A stretch of DNA of 64,000 bases from contig OW028577.1 in assembly GCA_932294295.1 (NCBI GenBank), forward strand, positions 497,001 to 561,000, given 5' to 3'. Of the stretch, positions 12,001 to 22,056 are shown in pieces. Within the stretch, counting starts at the first letter, position 1; each line of letters starts with the position of its first letter. Source of the DNA: Alitta virens. Lineage: Eukaryota; Annelida; Polychaeta; Phyllodocida; Nereididae. Made by a program: the position numbers and the translations under genes. The notes beneath the pieces were generated by a model. It had not been told where the DNA came from, ran no database searches, and saw nothing but the letters and a program-made list of their open reading frames with translations.

Positions 12001-15000
12001 GCACGGGATGTGTGTTCGTTCAGGTATGTTTGAAGATGTGTTTCGTTTTTCAGTTTAATTGTAGATATTCAAGTTAAGAAAATAATAGGGGACTGCTAAC
12101 AGAGGGATCCGCCAGCAAGACGGTCCAAATAATTGTTTGATGATGTAATCATTTCATTGGGTCATTGAGTGCAGTTGATGACATCACATTTAGAGGACGC
12201 CATCCAAAAATGGTCGGACCGTCTCCCTGTATTAATAATGAGATTCCCATTGCATGTGTTCCAATTAATTTCAGTATTAAAAAAGTTGAACAATAGGAGA
12301 ATTTTATAAATTTTTATAGGATATGTATAAAATGTCACAGCAAAAGATTCATAACTTTCATTAATCACTCTCTAAGCATCACCACAGAAATGTTATGTAA
12401 TATCTTCCAGGCCACAGTGCGTTACAACATTTTCACCATGATCAATGGACGGAACGCTGCCTTCTCCCTCACCATCACTCCAAAACGAGAAATCGAAGGA
12501 GCTAACCAGTGTCGCTTCAGAAACTTAGAGATATGTGCCAGGTAGAAATAATTATTAATAGCTCCCTGCAAATAGAATACATGCAGTGGAGGAACGTCTC
12601 TTGAAGACCCAATGCATCACCGCTAAAACCGCCTCATGGCTGTCGACTGAAATTTGAATTTGATATAGTCAAAGCCAGGGTAAATGAAGATACTGTGTTC
12701 TAATATAATTGTTAAGGCAAATACTCGTTCTGGCATAGTTACTGCTTAAACCTGCAGGAATCAGTAATGATATCGGTAAAGTAATGTACATTCTGCTGAA
12801 GTTACAGTAGTCTTAATATTTAATTTCAGCTACAACTTGGCTGACCGGGAATCCAACATGGCCGTCGTGTCTGCTAAAATGGTCACTGGATGGACGCCAG
12901 TTAAGGATTCATTGAATGATGTGAGTTAATTTGTAGTGATAGCCAGAGGTTAACTTTCGTATCAGAACTATTCCAATTCACCAACACTAAAATGCATAAT
13001 CAATAATGAATTAAATGCCCAGTGAGTAGAGATTGATTTATTAACTAACACAGAAATTGTTTCTATTTTCATAATTCATATGGATTGAAAGATATATGTA
13101 CACCTGTAGGCCCAATATTATATTTTGTTTTGTAATAACAGCAGAATATCATTTACTGATTTATGTGTATTTTCTTGTAGCTTGTCAAAGATGCTACTCT
13201 TAAGCTGAAGCGATTTGAAGTGGACAATAACTGGGTCCACTTTTACTTTGATCAGGTAGGCGCCTATGCAATGAATTTGAGGTGCAATGCAAAATTACTT
13301 TCATTTTAACCTGATGCAGTTTTATCAGTATGACTTATTAAATTCTTGCTGCTGGCAAGAATCTTAAATGAAATATCTCTCTGCCATTTCATTAAAACCG
13401 GATCGAAGTTAATTCATATCAATATTGATTTCTTGAAGTAGCAAAAAGCTTATTTGCTAGAGCCTGAATTTTTTTCAACTTAACTAATATTTATTCAATA
13501 TGTAATACAAGGCAAATACCTTCAGAAAATATAATAGCCTTTTTATGCTAGTTGTGTTTGACATGTGGAATTTCTGTTCCATAGCTAAATGCTGACTACA
13601 AATGCTTCGTCTTGAAAGTGGAACAAGGTCTTGTTGTGGGTGACGCGAAACCAGCCATGGTTAAAGTGTTCGATTACTATGAGAAAGGTGAGGAATTCTT
13701 CAAGCTATGTAGTCAAATATTAATTGGCAAAAAACCGATTAGGGCTGTTCCATCAGATTCGGGGGTACAATCTAGTGTAAATATTTTCAGGTCCACCCTC
13801 TTTTTAAATGGAACAGCCTTTACTTAATTTTGTAGTAAAGGCATGACATTTTTTGTGTAGACTGCACTGATGCTAAGTAGTGGCTATTGGAGGAAATTTA
13901 AAGTAGACATTTTTTTAACCAGTTAGAATGGTGTGTATGTAGTGTTACAGATGTTTGTCAGTTTGTCACAGTACGTGATTTAAAACAGATGTTGTAAAAG
14001 ATAACAAAACATTTCCAGGGTTAGACTAATTAACTAAATCAATTTTCTGCCTATCCCTTTTCACATTTTGACTGGATATTCTTGTATTTACTCGTCTTAA
14101 CAGATAAGGTTGCTGAAGCCACTTACGAGCTGAAAACAACGTGTGGCACCAAGGAAGAAATTCCATTGGGTCCAAACGAGGCTGGTGACCCTAACAATAT
14201 GGAACAGCAGCGTGAACCAGTGAACTTCCCAGAGAATGCGATCAAAAAGATCGGAGAAAACCAGAACGATAACAGTACTGGAAGCAACAATAACAATGAT
14301 AACAACTGCCCAGTTTGCTTTGACCAAGTTCCAAATGACCTGTCGCAACTGTTCTGTGCTGCGACAAAGGGTATGTTATGTTTATATGTATAATATGTAT
14401 ACATGTATAGGAATGTTCAGGTGCATATTGAATTACTTTTTTAATAAATTAAATGATTTCATGAATTTATTGGTTCGTAACTTTTAATGAATCCCATGAA
14501 TCATATTGGAGTGGCATTGACTTCAATATTAATGGCAATGGAAGTTCACTGTCAAGACCACCCTTGGGGTGAGGTTGTTGTAACAGCTTAGTAGTCTAAC
14601 AATTACAGATGAAATGCAATATGCACAATTGAAAGCTTACCATATATATATATATATAACAAACATGTTTTCATAGTCGTAAATACTTTATTAAGATGGA
14701 GTTAGACTGTAATGTTGTGCCTGTTACTCTGTGCATTTCTGCGATTGTAATATCGTTTATCCTTTTACAGCATACAGAATTGAGGTACGACCGCAAAAGA
14801 GATACCCACTGAAAGCCAGGAAGGAAATGAGACACGAAGGGATTGATCATCTTAGAATCGCGCTCAAATACACCTTGCCTGACGGCTGCCAGTGCCCCAG
14901 TCTCAATGGTAAATTATTGCCTCTTATGTTATATTAAAAGGATTATGAGCAAAATACCAGTACTTTTTGCTATAAAAGTGACTTTATTTTGAATCATATT

Positions 15001-15405
15001 GCTGTTGCTTGCATGTAGCTGGTGTGCATCAATTAAGATAAGATTTGCTCTCTAAATTGATTCTTGATGAACTTAAAATTGATCTCGATCATGCTCAAAA
15101 GCAATGCTTCATTTATTAACTTTTCTCTTATAATATGAGTAGCTATTACAGACGAGGACTTCTTTTCATTTTACATGTTGATGTTGATGAGTTATGGCAT
15201 TTTTCTTTTGTGGTTTGCAGCAACAGGAAAAGTTCTGCTTCTCACCAAGACAAGTGATATCACACACATCAGACGCAGACACAGAGTAGACAAAAAAAAG
15301 GGCAGGTTGAATTTGGCGAAGGACATCATGATCATTCCTATGAACAGCAATTACAGACAAATGGAGCAAAACTTAAGGAGATTTAGAAGAAGGAATTGCC
15401 CTTGA
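1..15405 (+). CDS. Thioester-containing protein (A2M/C3/TEP family) with alternative bait-region exons, 5' end missing
   Basis: Secreted innate-immune protein of the alpha-2-macroglobulin/complement superfamily; the N-terminal macroglobulin domains lie before the window. Constant exons: 1-202, 6594-6753, 7089-7317, 7812-7958, 8356-8457, 8659-8710, 9136-9225, 9509-9685, 10059-10381, 10685-10844, 11113-11342, 11814-12023, 12411-12541, 12830-12920, 13181-13255, 13585-13687, 14104-14370, 14771-14908, 15221-15405. One of seven alternative exons (964-5287) fits between the first two. With the 139-base exon the visible part is 1069 residues. Seen motifs: YFPETWLW after the bait region, thioester TGCGEQNM in exon 9509, a His in VIHKDMKGG (exon 10059) aligned with the catalytic His of C3, receptor-binding-domain motif VFDYYEK, then an Asn-rich linker and a Cys-containing C-terminus resembling an NTR/C345C domain. 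All exon phases close. A poly(A) signal lies at 15865-15870. Whether it acts as protease trap or opsonin is inference. Confidence 0.93.
964..1018 (+). CDS. TEP alternative bait exon 1 (short form, no tail)
   Basis: A 55-base exon between a 3' splice site (..attag) and a GTATTT donor. It encodes LLGVVVISDLDVETRPC plus one Glu and leaves phase 1. It starts with the L-type core shared with the exons at 2739 and 4478. It has no hypervariable tail. Its downstream intron matches that of the exon at 2739, so the exon is a relative shortened by 36 bases, a whole number of codons. Confidence 0.8.
1746..1884 (+). CDS. TEP alternative bait exon 2 (longest tail)
   Basis: A 139-base exon (46 codons plus one base) after ..ttttgcag and before GTGAAG. 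The core is QAGLVILSDPVIEPRPC (Q-type), with Pro where the other copies have Thr. A tail of 29 residues is rich in aromatic and acidic residues (GKYRWPEYDDVV and onward). In human A2M the matching segment is an AGLKxFTNSKI...C stretch directly before the bait region, which is why this is read as a bait exon. Confidence 0.85.
2388..2600 (+). repeat. tRNA-derived SINE-like sequence
   Basis: Holds a pol III box-B-like GGTTCAAATCC at 2422-2432, preceded by a weak box-A-like stretch (tggtgtagtcactggtc). It lies in the intron between bait exons 2 and 3. No tRNA fold good enough for a functional gene was seen. Confidence 0.4.
2739..2829 (+). CDS. TEP alternative bait exon 3
   Basis: A 91-base exon after ..tgtattag and before GTATTA. 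The L-type core LLGVVVISDLEVETRPC is followed by a 13-residue tail, ENTPPIYYQREDG. Core codons and the following intron resemble the exon at 964, so the two are tandem duplicates. Confidence 0.85.
3408..3513 (+). CDS. TEP alternative bait exon 4
   Basis: A 106-base exon after ..cttgcag and before GTTAAT. The Q-type core QAGLITLSDMVIETRPC carries an 18-residue, Met-rich tail, ERPVMREIYMMSAMENPS. The intron before it resembles the intron before the exon at 1746. Confidence 0.85.
4478..4595 (+). CDS. TEP alternative bait exon 5
   Basis: A 118-base exon after ..tcgtcag and before GTGCTC. The L-type core LIGVKVISDLDVETRPC is followed by a basic 22-residue tail beginning DGRYQIRLKGG. A second in-phase donor (GTCACC, after AAAGGAG) lies about 35 bases earlier and would give a shorter tail, so the 3' edge is less certain than in the other copies. 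Confidence 0.78.
4813..4945 (+). CDS. TEP alternative bait exon 6
   Basis: A 133-base exon after ..ttactcttgcag and before GTGATAT. The Q-type core QGGLVMLSDAVLETRPC carries a strongly basic 27-residue tail (7 Arg, 1 Lys) starting RRSRIWFTHHYR. It forms a recent tandem pair with the exon at 5167: both the upstream intron and the GTGATAT donor are closely matched. Confidence 0.87.
5167..5287 (+). CDS. TEP alternative bait exon 7
   Basis: A 121-base exon after ..ttactcttgcag and before GTGATAT. The Q-type core QGGLKVLSDAVIETRPC carries a 23-residue tail with 8 Arg and 2 Lys, starting RRSRVRHIKTNRKR. It is the last copy; no further core is found between here and the constant exon at 6594. Confidence 0.87.
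5288..6593 (+). other. Intron between last bait exon and constant exon
   Basis: This 1.3-kb intron holds no bait-type core and no other coding signal I can support. It ends in a modest acceptor (..tttatatag) used by every alternative exon. Confidence 0.6.
7398..7666. mobile_element. MITE-like insertion in TEP intron, copy 1
   Basis: The left end reads agggctattccatttaaaa and the right end ttttaaatggagccgccctt, which are imperfect inverted repeats. The interior has long pyrimidine tracts and a run of about 28 C near 7581-7610. The same termini occur at 13741-13823. Transposon superfamily not recognised. Confidence 0.5.
13741..13823. mobile_element. MITE-like insertion in TEP intron, copy 2
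   Basis: A short element with ends agggctgttccat and aaatggaacagcct, inverted repeats of each other and of the ends at 7398-7666. It sits in the intron after the exon ending at 13687. Confidence 0.5.
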
Positions 15406-16848
15406 GCGAGGTGTCGGACACTAAATATATTGCATTTATGGGGTTCATTAAAACATTGTATAATGCCCAGAGGGGTATAAGATATGTATTCAGGGTGGGG
15501 GTTTAAAAAAAAAGTGGTGTTCAGGGGGAACAGAGTTAAATGTTCTGTGATCAAAATATTTACACAAATATATACATTCATATACACACACTTTTGTTTG
15601 GAGATGCGACTTCGCTTTAAAGCTGGCTTTAAAAGATGAATTTTTATGCATTTGAATGTAAGTAAAGAGTTTTTATGGAGCTATGCACTAGTCAGTTGAT
15701 TGTTTCATGTCATGATGTTCCGTCGCATTTGATGTAAGATTTGTTTTTGGAATTTTATTTGTATGTATATTATTGTGGAAGATGCTTTTACTGCTTTACG
15801 CTGCTTTTGATAGGTGTTAGAGCATCCGTTTACAAGTTAGTGATTTGTTTATTCGAATGATCTGAATAAAAATTTTGTGAAACTTCCATGACAGTAAATA
15901 TTTGACCAGGATATGTATTTTATCAGGGTACCAATCAAGCTGAATATTAAACATTATTTTGTGGTTTATGAAAATTCTGAATATTAGTTCCATGAAAGTT
16001 TATGTATTATCAAGTTGTGCTGCAAACAGGGCAAATTTATTATGCTATATTCGTCTTCATGATTGTTTTATATTTTCTGTTCGAGGTAATGGAAAAAGAA
16101 AATAAAATCTTGAAAAATTTAAATGATGTTTTTGTAATATATATAGAACAAAATTATTCAATAGCAATGAACTTATATAGTGATTAATTTGAAATCCAGT
16201 AAAAAATGTAAAATAATGGAGAGTACTTGAATATTTTTAATAATAACAATTATAGAAATGCAGTTGCTCGATCTCTGTGCTGTCGTACGTGCGAATAGTT
16301 AATTACTCTCAACATATATATATATATATGCATGGGGTATAATGCACTGATTCATGCTTAGTAATTGTTTGTGGTGACCCATTGATTTAAGTTTATTGGA
16401 TTGGATTTGGGGAATAAAATCAGAATCTAGGTTTTTTTTTATTTATGAATCAGGAATCCAAGTATTTTTGAAAATTCAGGCAGGGCACCATGGGACACTA
16501 AAATAAAAAATAAAAATTATTATAGTTCTCCTTACTAGGTTGCCTCCACGCCCCCTAGTACGGAGTACACCATATATATATACAATGAAGCAATGAAGGA
16601 TCCCTGTATTGGAGAATGACGTCATTGAAGATCACCTGCGACCAAAATCAATTAAAAGCATTACACATTAAACAACCGTTTCATTTCTAATATATTTTTG
16701 AATTCTAATAATACAACTTTGAAATGACTAAAATAATTAATAAACATTTAAGGTAATTAAATTCGGGCATCTGCCGAGAGCATCTTTTCCGAGGCAAGGG
16801 AGCATTCATTTTGTCAGATTGAGAGAACCGCGCCAAGAGAGCTGGAGA
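15406..16848. other. Intergenic region, TEP 3' UTR and spacer
   Basis: Contains the TEP 3' UTR with a poly(A) signal at 15865-15870 and a second AATAAA near 16103, then AT-rich sequence with a short TA repeat near 16314-16328. No gene seen. Confidence 0.6.
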
Positions 16849-19800
16849 ATGAGTTCATTCGAGAAGTTTAGAAGCTTCCCCTTCGAAGATATTGTATGGA
16901 TTTTTGAGAAAGTTGAGGATATAGATGGTTTGTAATCACACAGTCTAAATTATGTACCTAACGAAATCTATGTCGCTCTTGTTTATAATGATTAACCACA
17001 AATGTTCATATGTGTGCAAATTAAGATCCTGCATGCAACCATCATTGGCATTGGCATCATCAATGATCATTGTTGACATTGTCATTGACACTTTTCAAAT
17101 CCAACGCCAATATTAATCATTTGCGTTGGGGATTCTAGGCTTTTAATGCAAGTCTAGCTCCGTTCACATTATAAATCTGTCCAGCATAAACTTCCAACAA
17201 TTGCATTCATACACAGAGTGGAACAATAAGATATATTATTCAAATAGTTTTGCCTTAGACCTGCATGTGGTAAGCTGTAATGTCAGCTAATGTCGACAAC
17301 CAAGGTTGAAAATATACAGTAACCGACACGGAAGTTGTGGCTGTCATTATGTCAATAACGGCGTAAATAACGATGGGCCAGGGGCGGATCCAAAACATTC
17401 TGACAAAAACATTTTGTAGATTATGGACATATATATCATTCTTGTAATTCAGAATATGTTGGATCCGCCCCTGGCCTTCGTTATTAGCCTCGACAAATAT
17501 ATTGACGGCCACAACTTCGAAATTTTTCTATGTTCTCTTGACAACATTCCCTACCAATATTTCATCTGCTGAATGTTTATCCATTATATTTCAATGCGTT
17601 TTTTTAATTCTTCAATTTCAGATGATGATGACTCTGATAATGAAGATATAAATGAAGAGAAATGTCTTTTGAGCATAACTGACAAGCGTAATTCCTTTAT
17701 TGGTGCGAAAACAGTTTCTCAGGGTCAAGCAGAAGTGAACGGTATAGAGGAACTGCTGAAGGATTGCTTTTCATTGCCGCTGAGTGGAAAGCCTCGTAAA
17801 CCAACTTTCATTCATATTCCATGGACAGTGGACGAGTATGTTTCATCAGAGAATTTTAGGTCTCTGGTTTCTTGTTCTTTGAAAATCCTACAGGGTGGGG
17901 GAGCAAATTTTACAATGGACTTTTCAGTACAAACAAACCACCAACAACTTAACTGAATGTTGTGAAACGGATTATAGACAAACTATAAACTATGAGCTGT
18001 AAAATGGGTTATTATTACATTATTCAAACTGAAAATGGCTTCACAGAAGAACAAAAGGCAAAGGGTGGCAGACCTGCTATGTGCCAAAGTTGATCCCAAA
18101 AGCATCACTGACATAGTTGGCGTGAGCTTGAAGACTGTGTACAATGTCAGGCAGGTGGTGAACGCTGGGAATGGTATCCAAAGGAAGCCTGGCTGTGGTG
18201 GAGCCAACAAAAAGATGACTCCAGATTTCTTGAATGCCCTCAAGGCCAAGGTTGCAGAGGACCCATCGACCTTAATGCGTGGACTAAGATGTCTTGAGGA
18301 TTTTGTTGTGTAGAGTGGTAGAGCTTTTCGACACCGCATAGAGTCTGTAATTGCGAATAATGGTGGAGATATTGAACAAAAGGATTGTTTTTTGTATCAT
18401 CTCTTTTTGTTCAAAATATTTTTCAGTGGGTTCAGTCATTCATGTATAATAAGCAAGTTTTTGGAGGTCACAGCACTTTTTAAATTTTGCTCCCCCCACC
18501 CTGTACATGTTGATATAGTTAACGTAAGACTTTTCGTAAAGTTTATTTTTGGGAATGCAATGGAACTACTAAATTTTCAAAATGGAATTTTACATTTATA
18601 TAGTTGTCTGGTTTCATATAGCTTATTCTTTAAAAATTCTACCTGAGCAATTGTTAAGATGTCATGCCTTTATTAAATGAAATAATATTTTTCAGGATAG
18701 TGAGGAAGTCCCTGATTGCAATTGATGTCAGTCTTACTGATTGTGCTTCAAATTCACTCCAAGTCACATCAAAGAAAAAGAACTTACTTTGGAGAATTTG
18801 TGACAACTGTGGAAGGAGAGGAGAAGAGAGATTATTTGAAAAATGGTCAGTTTTAGAAATATTTTAAGATAATATGTCAGTGTCTATATCTCAATACTGC
18901 TGGGTCTGAAGTTTTTTCTGTTTATATGACCAGGTGCCAGAGGCAGATGTATTGATGAGATGATAAGATTTGGAGTAATGAATAAATTAATTTTACCTGT
19001 CATAATGCAATTGAAATATGCATTTCAGTTCTACTTGCTCAGCTGTGTTTCATTGCAATACACAATGTGACAAACAAAACCTGGAGAAAACTGGAAAACA
19101 CAGCCATTCCGAATGGTGTCCGAATATGGCCTCCTACATGGAGAATTCAGGGAGGCTTCAAGATTTTCCTTTTACTTATGCACAAGGTATTTAATTGCAT
19201 ACTCATTCCATGCTGTTCACTTCATTGCTTGTTTTTTTTATTGTCAAATTTTACAATAAAATATGTAATATTTCAGCAACTACTTGGCCGGATTTCACTC
19301 CAAATAAGCTATTTAAGTTTATCAAGAAACTAGGTTTGAATGAACATCCATTGTGGGCACGGGAAATTGGTGCTTCAAAACCAGGTGATATACCTTACGG
19401 TAAGTTAAATAGTAGTATTAGTTGAAATGTGCCATATTTTTTATGATGGATGCAAGAAACCTAATCATGCTAAAGCCTCTGTTTTGGCAAAGAAGAGTTT
19501 CTGCTAATTTTTAGTGGTTGCAGTGTAACATTTATGCGAAGAACTGCGGAGAAATCAAATAATTTTGACAAATAATTGTAATAGTAATGCAAGAGTTCAT
19601 CATATAAGTCCTGTTCCCTATTTATTTTTGTGCTGTAGTGTCTAGATTAGGTGTATTTAAGGAATTTGTTTTACAGGAGAACTTGCATGGGACGATGTTG
19701 CAGAAATATTGGATCCTGCGCCAAAGTTAACGGAAGCAAAATTACGCAACTGGAAAGAATACTATAACTTGCGACAAATTCCTTTAGATAATCCTGTGGC

Positions 19801-21171
19801 CGCTGTCCTGACAAATGTTCTGACAGCCTACCACACCGTAAACAGTTTTCTGTCAGGTAAATGTACATTAATTAAAGTGTGAAACTAAGCGCATGATTGG
19901 TTAAAAATTCAAGAGCTGACATTTCTTAAAGAGAAACTTAAAGTGAGCCATATTTTTGTTTAAATTGTCCTGTGAATTTATATCGTTGTATATTATTTTA
20001 CTTCAGTTTCAAAATATCAGAAAAGTACCTTGACCTTGCATCTTGTTGGGTGTGAAAGAGAAGCTGATGAAATCAAATTATTCAAGGTTTGTTTATCGCT
20101 AATTTGTGGAACAAATATCCTCCACCCTGCGACTACCTAAAGGGACCTCTGTTAAATTTTTGGTCTGGCTACGGTCCTGAAAGTAATCTTTTGAATTTTA
20201 AACAAAGTTTCAAGTCTACAAGAGGAATGAATTTATCCATTATACTGAATACTCTTTGCAGGAACTGGAGTATCTATTTCCCAATCTAACTCTTCACATT
20301 GCCATAATTGGTCCACACATCAGTTCAAAATGCCACAACAGGTCCGTTACATCAGGACAAATGACCATCACTTTGTACAGGGCCCAGTATCATAAACTGA
20401 AATTGGAGCGACCGGATTTGGTGATAGGTAGGTGTAGCTTGTGTTATAAGATTTAAGATTTTATTAATCATACTCACACAAACAGATCAATCTGGCAGCC
20501 TGACGCCAAAAGGCATATATGGCTTTTATCAATAAGAAAATAAAATATTTACACTAATTATAAAGTTCTAATGAATTAGAATATGGCCTATGAATTCGCA
20601 CATATTATGCATCACAGTACATTTCTCATTAGGTCATTGATAAGTAAAGTTGATATCAGATCCCTCAATCCTATATTAAATGATGAGAGTAACTTGATGC
20701 TGTATACATTATGGTATGTTAAAGAGTCAGGCACAGACGAGCACATGGATCACTTGGTCACCAAACCATTGAATAATATTTTCTGTCCTGCAGGGCTCAA
20801 TGCTGGACTTGCTGCGTATCAATCTTGGCCAAGTACATTAAAGCTATTAAAGGTGGGTTGTTTTTGATACCGCTAAGTAGTGTATTGATTAAGTCCATTC
20901 AACATAACTTAATTATACCCACAAAATTTTGTGTAGCTATGTCAATGATCCCTTTTTTTTTTTTCAGGAGGAAAAAATCTGCAGTTACTTCACAGATTAC
21001 TGCCTATACAGTTGTGAAGCTTCCAAACTTTGTGTTGAGTCTTTAGGAGTTGGAACAACATCAGAACCATTCATTAATCCTTTTCGAAGTCCTCTCCGAA
21101 AATATTGCGAGGAGCACTGCATGCCCTGGTTCAGCAATGCTTTCATTTACCGGCTGGTTTACAGGTGCTGA
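16849..21171 (+). CDS. MYND zinc-finger protein, ZMYND15/MSS51-like
   Basis: Exons joined by frame: 16849-16927, 17622-17859, 18696-18845, 19029-19186, 19277-19399, 19677-19856, 20007-20086, 20262-20427, 20794-20852, 20968-21171. The product is 478 residues from MSSFEKFRSF to ..RLVYRC. After an acidic stretch (DDDDSDNEDINEE) comes a complete MYND finger split over two exons: CDNC, CSTC, HCNTQC, then HSEWC, giving the seven Cys and one His of the family. The C-terminal half (LTLHLVGCEREADEIKLFKE, then LFPNLTLHIAIIGPHIS) resembles the MSS51 C-terminal domain. The ending NPFRSPLRKYCEEHCMPWFS also fits ZMYND15. The length is close to MSS51, so the choice between the two paralogues is open. MYND fingers bind proline-rich peptides; ZMYND15 is a testis repressor and MSS51 is mitochondrial, and the role here is unknown. 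Confidence 0.85.
17321..17522. repeat. Foldback repeat enclosing a hAT-like MITE
   Basis: The outer arms (gaagttgtggctgtcat.. and ..gacggccacaacttcg) pair imperfectly. Inside them are ggccaggggcggatccaa (about 17377) and ttggatccgcccctggcc (about 17459-17476), perfect inverted repeats resembling common hAT-type MITE ends. It lies in the first intron of the MYND gene. The flank acagtaaccgacac recurs at 45627. Confidence 0.6.
17889..18505 (+). mobile_element. Internally deleted Tc1/mariner element in intron
   Basis: The ends cagggtggggg-agcaaattt and aaattttgctccccccaccctg are inverted repeats flanked by TA on both sides (17889-17890 and 18504-18505), as expected for Tc1/mariner. The 613-base body carries a transposase N-terminus and a short C-terminal scrap but no DDE/D catalytic core, so it cannot encode its own transposition. 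It lies inside intron 17860-18695 of the MYND gene and is spliced out with it. Confidence 0.85.
18035..18313 (+). pseudogene. Mariner-type transposase remnant
   Basis: A 92-codon frame beginning MASQKNKRQRVADLL with a helix-turn-helix stretch (ITDIVGVSLKTVYNVRQVV) and the linker GNGIQRKPGCGGANKK typical of Tc1/mariner transposases. It stops shortly after MRGL. Right after the stop, another frame reads like the usual transposase C-terminus (FRHRIESVIANNGGDIE), so an internal deletion removed the DDE domain. Non-functional. Confidence 0.8.
18886..18985 (+). repeat. Dispersed repeat (GGTCTGAAG/GATGAGATGA family)
   Basis: Carries tctcaatactgctgggtctgaag, then agaggcagatgtattgatgagatga and tttggagt. 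The same module recurs at 30902-30992, 33272-33345, 48057-48128 and 49607-49690 (the last two in reverse). It looks like an old non-autonomous repeat; class unknown. Confidence 0.55.
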
Positions 21172-22056
21172 TGCATCTGAAGGCGTCGTCATCAATTGCA
21201 CTATTCTTCAAATACTGAGGGTACGTTGCACTTTTTATACTGTACGAGTACAAGTTAACCAATCCTAATTTTCTGAAGCTACAACCACTTATTGTGTAAT
21301 GAGGTGTACCAGTTTTATGTGTTTGATGTCAGTAGAACCTCCATTGACATGATTGGCTGCCATGAGGTGTTTAATGCTATTACAAGTTTTGCTAAATAAA
21401 GAAATGAACTGGGTCAGCCGCAACAAGATTACATGCGTATCTTAAGCAGGACAATGTCTTGTTTTTTTCACGTAACTCCCTTGGTTTTTACTCAGGGGCT
21501 TAAGAGCTCGCATCTGTACCATCACTGTGGTTGGCTGGTTACCTATTGCCAAGTACCCATTACACCCTTGCCATTATTGGGGTTCAAACCCACAACCGTG
21601 TTGTAGATAGCAGGCAAACACCTTCGCATCAGCTGAGCACTGTTCGCATCACGCGGCAGTTAATTATTTGGTTTCCTCAAAGTACAGTGCATCAAAACTT
21701 TTTTGAATTTCTTGTTAGGTTATAAAACTGCAATGTTGACTGAAGCAACTGAGGTGAGGCCACTACATTCTTGTATACACTGTATAATTTCTGCAAATTC
21801 TCAACTTTTACTAAACAGCCCATTGATCAGTCACATTTATGCTACTGAAGTGTAGCATTCTGAGCACTCAGCATTTGATAAATGTTAGAAAATTAATGAT
21901 GCAAGTGATAAGTAGTTAAATTCTTTTATTCTATTCATTCCCCATTCCCTCATACAATCATCCTTTTATAAAACAACAAACAAGTGATAGTTTCAACTCT
22001 TCATAACATCACATTCAAAATAAATTGCTATGCTAAAAATAAATGGAATTGTGTAT
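21172..22056. other. Convergent intergenic region with SINE-like tRNA segment
   Basis: Lies between the convergent MYND and KRTCAP2 genes and holds both 3' UTRs. Around 21490-21660, read on the minus strand, aaggtgtttgcctgc... and gttgtgggtttgaacc resemble a tRNA-derived SINE head; a related head is at 52925. No coding signal. Confidence 0.5.
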
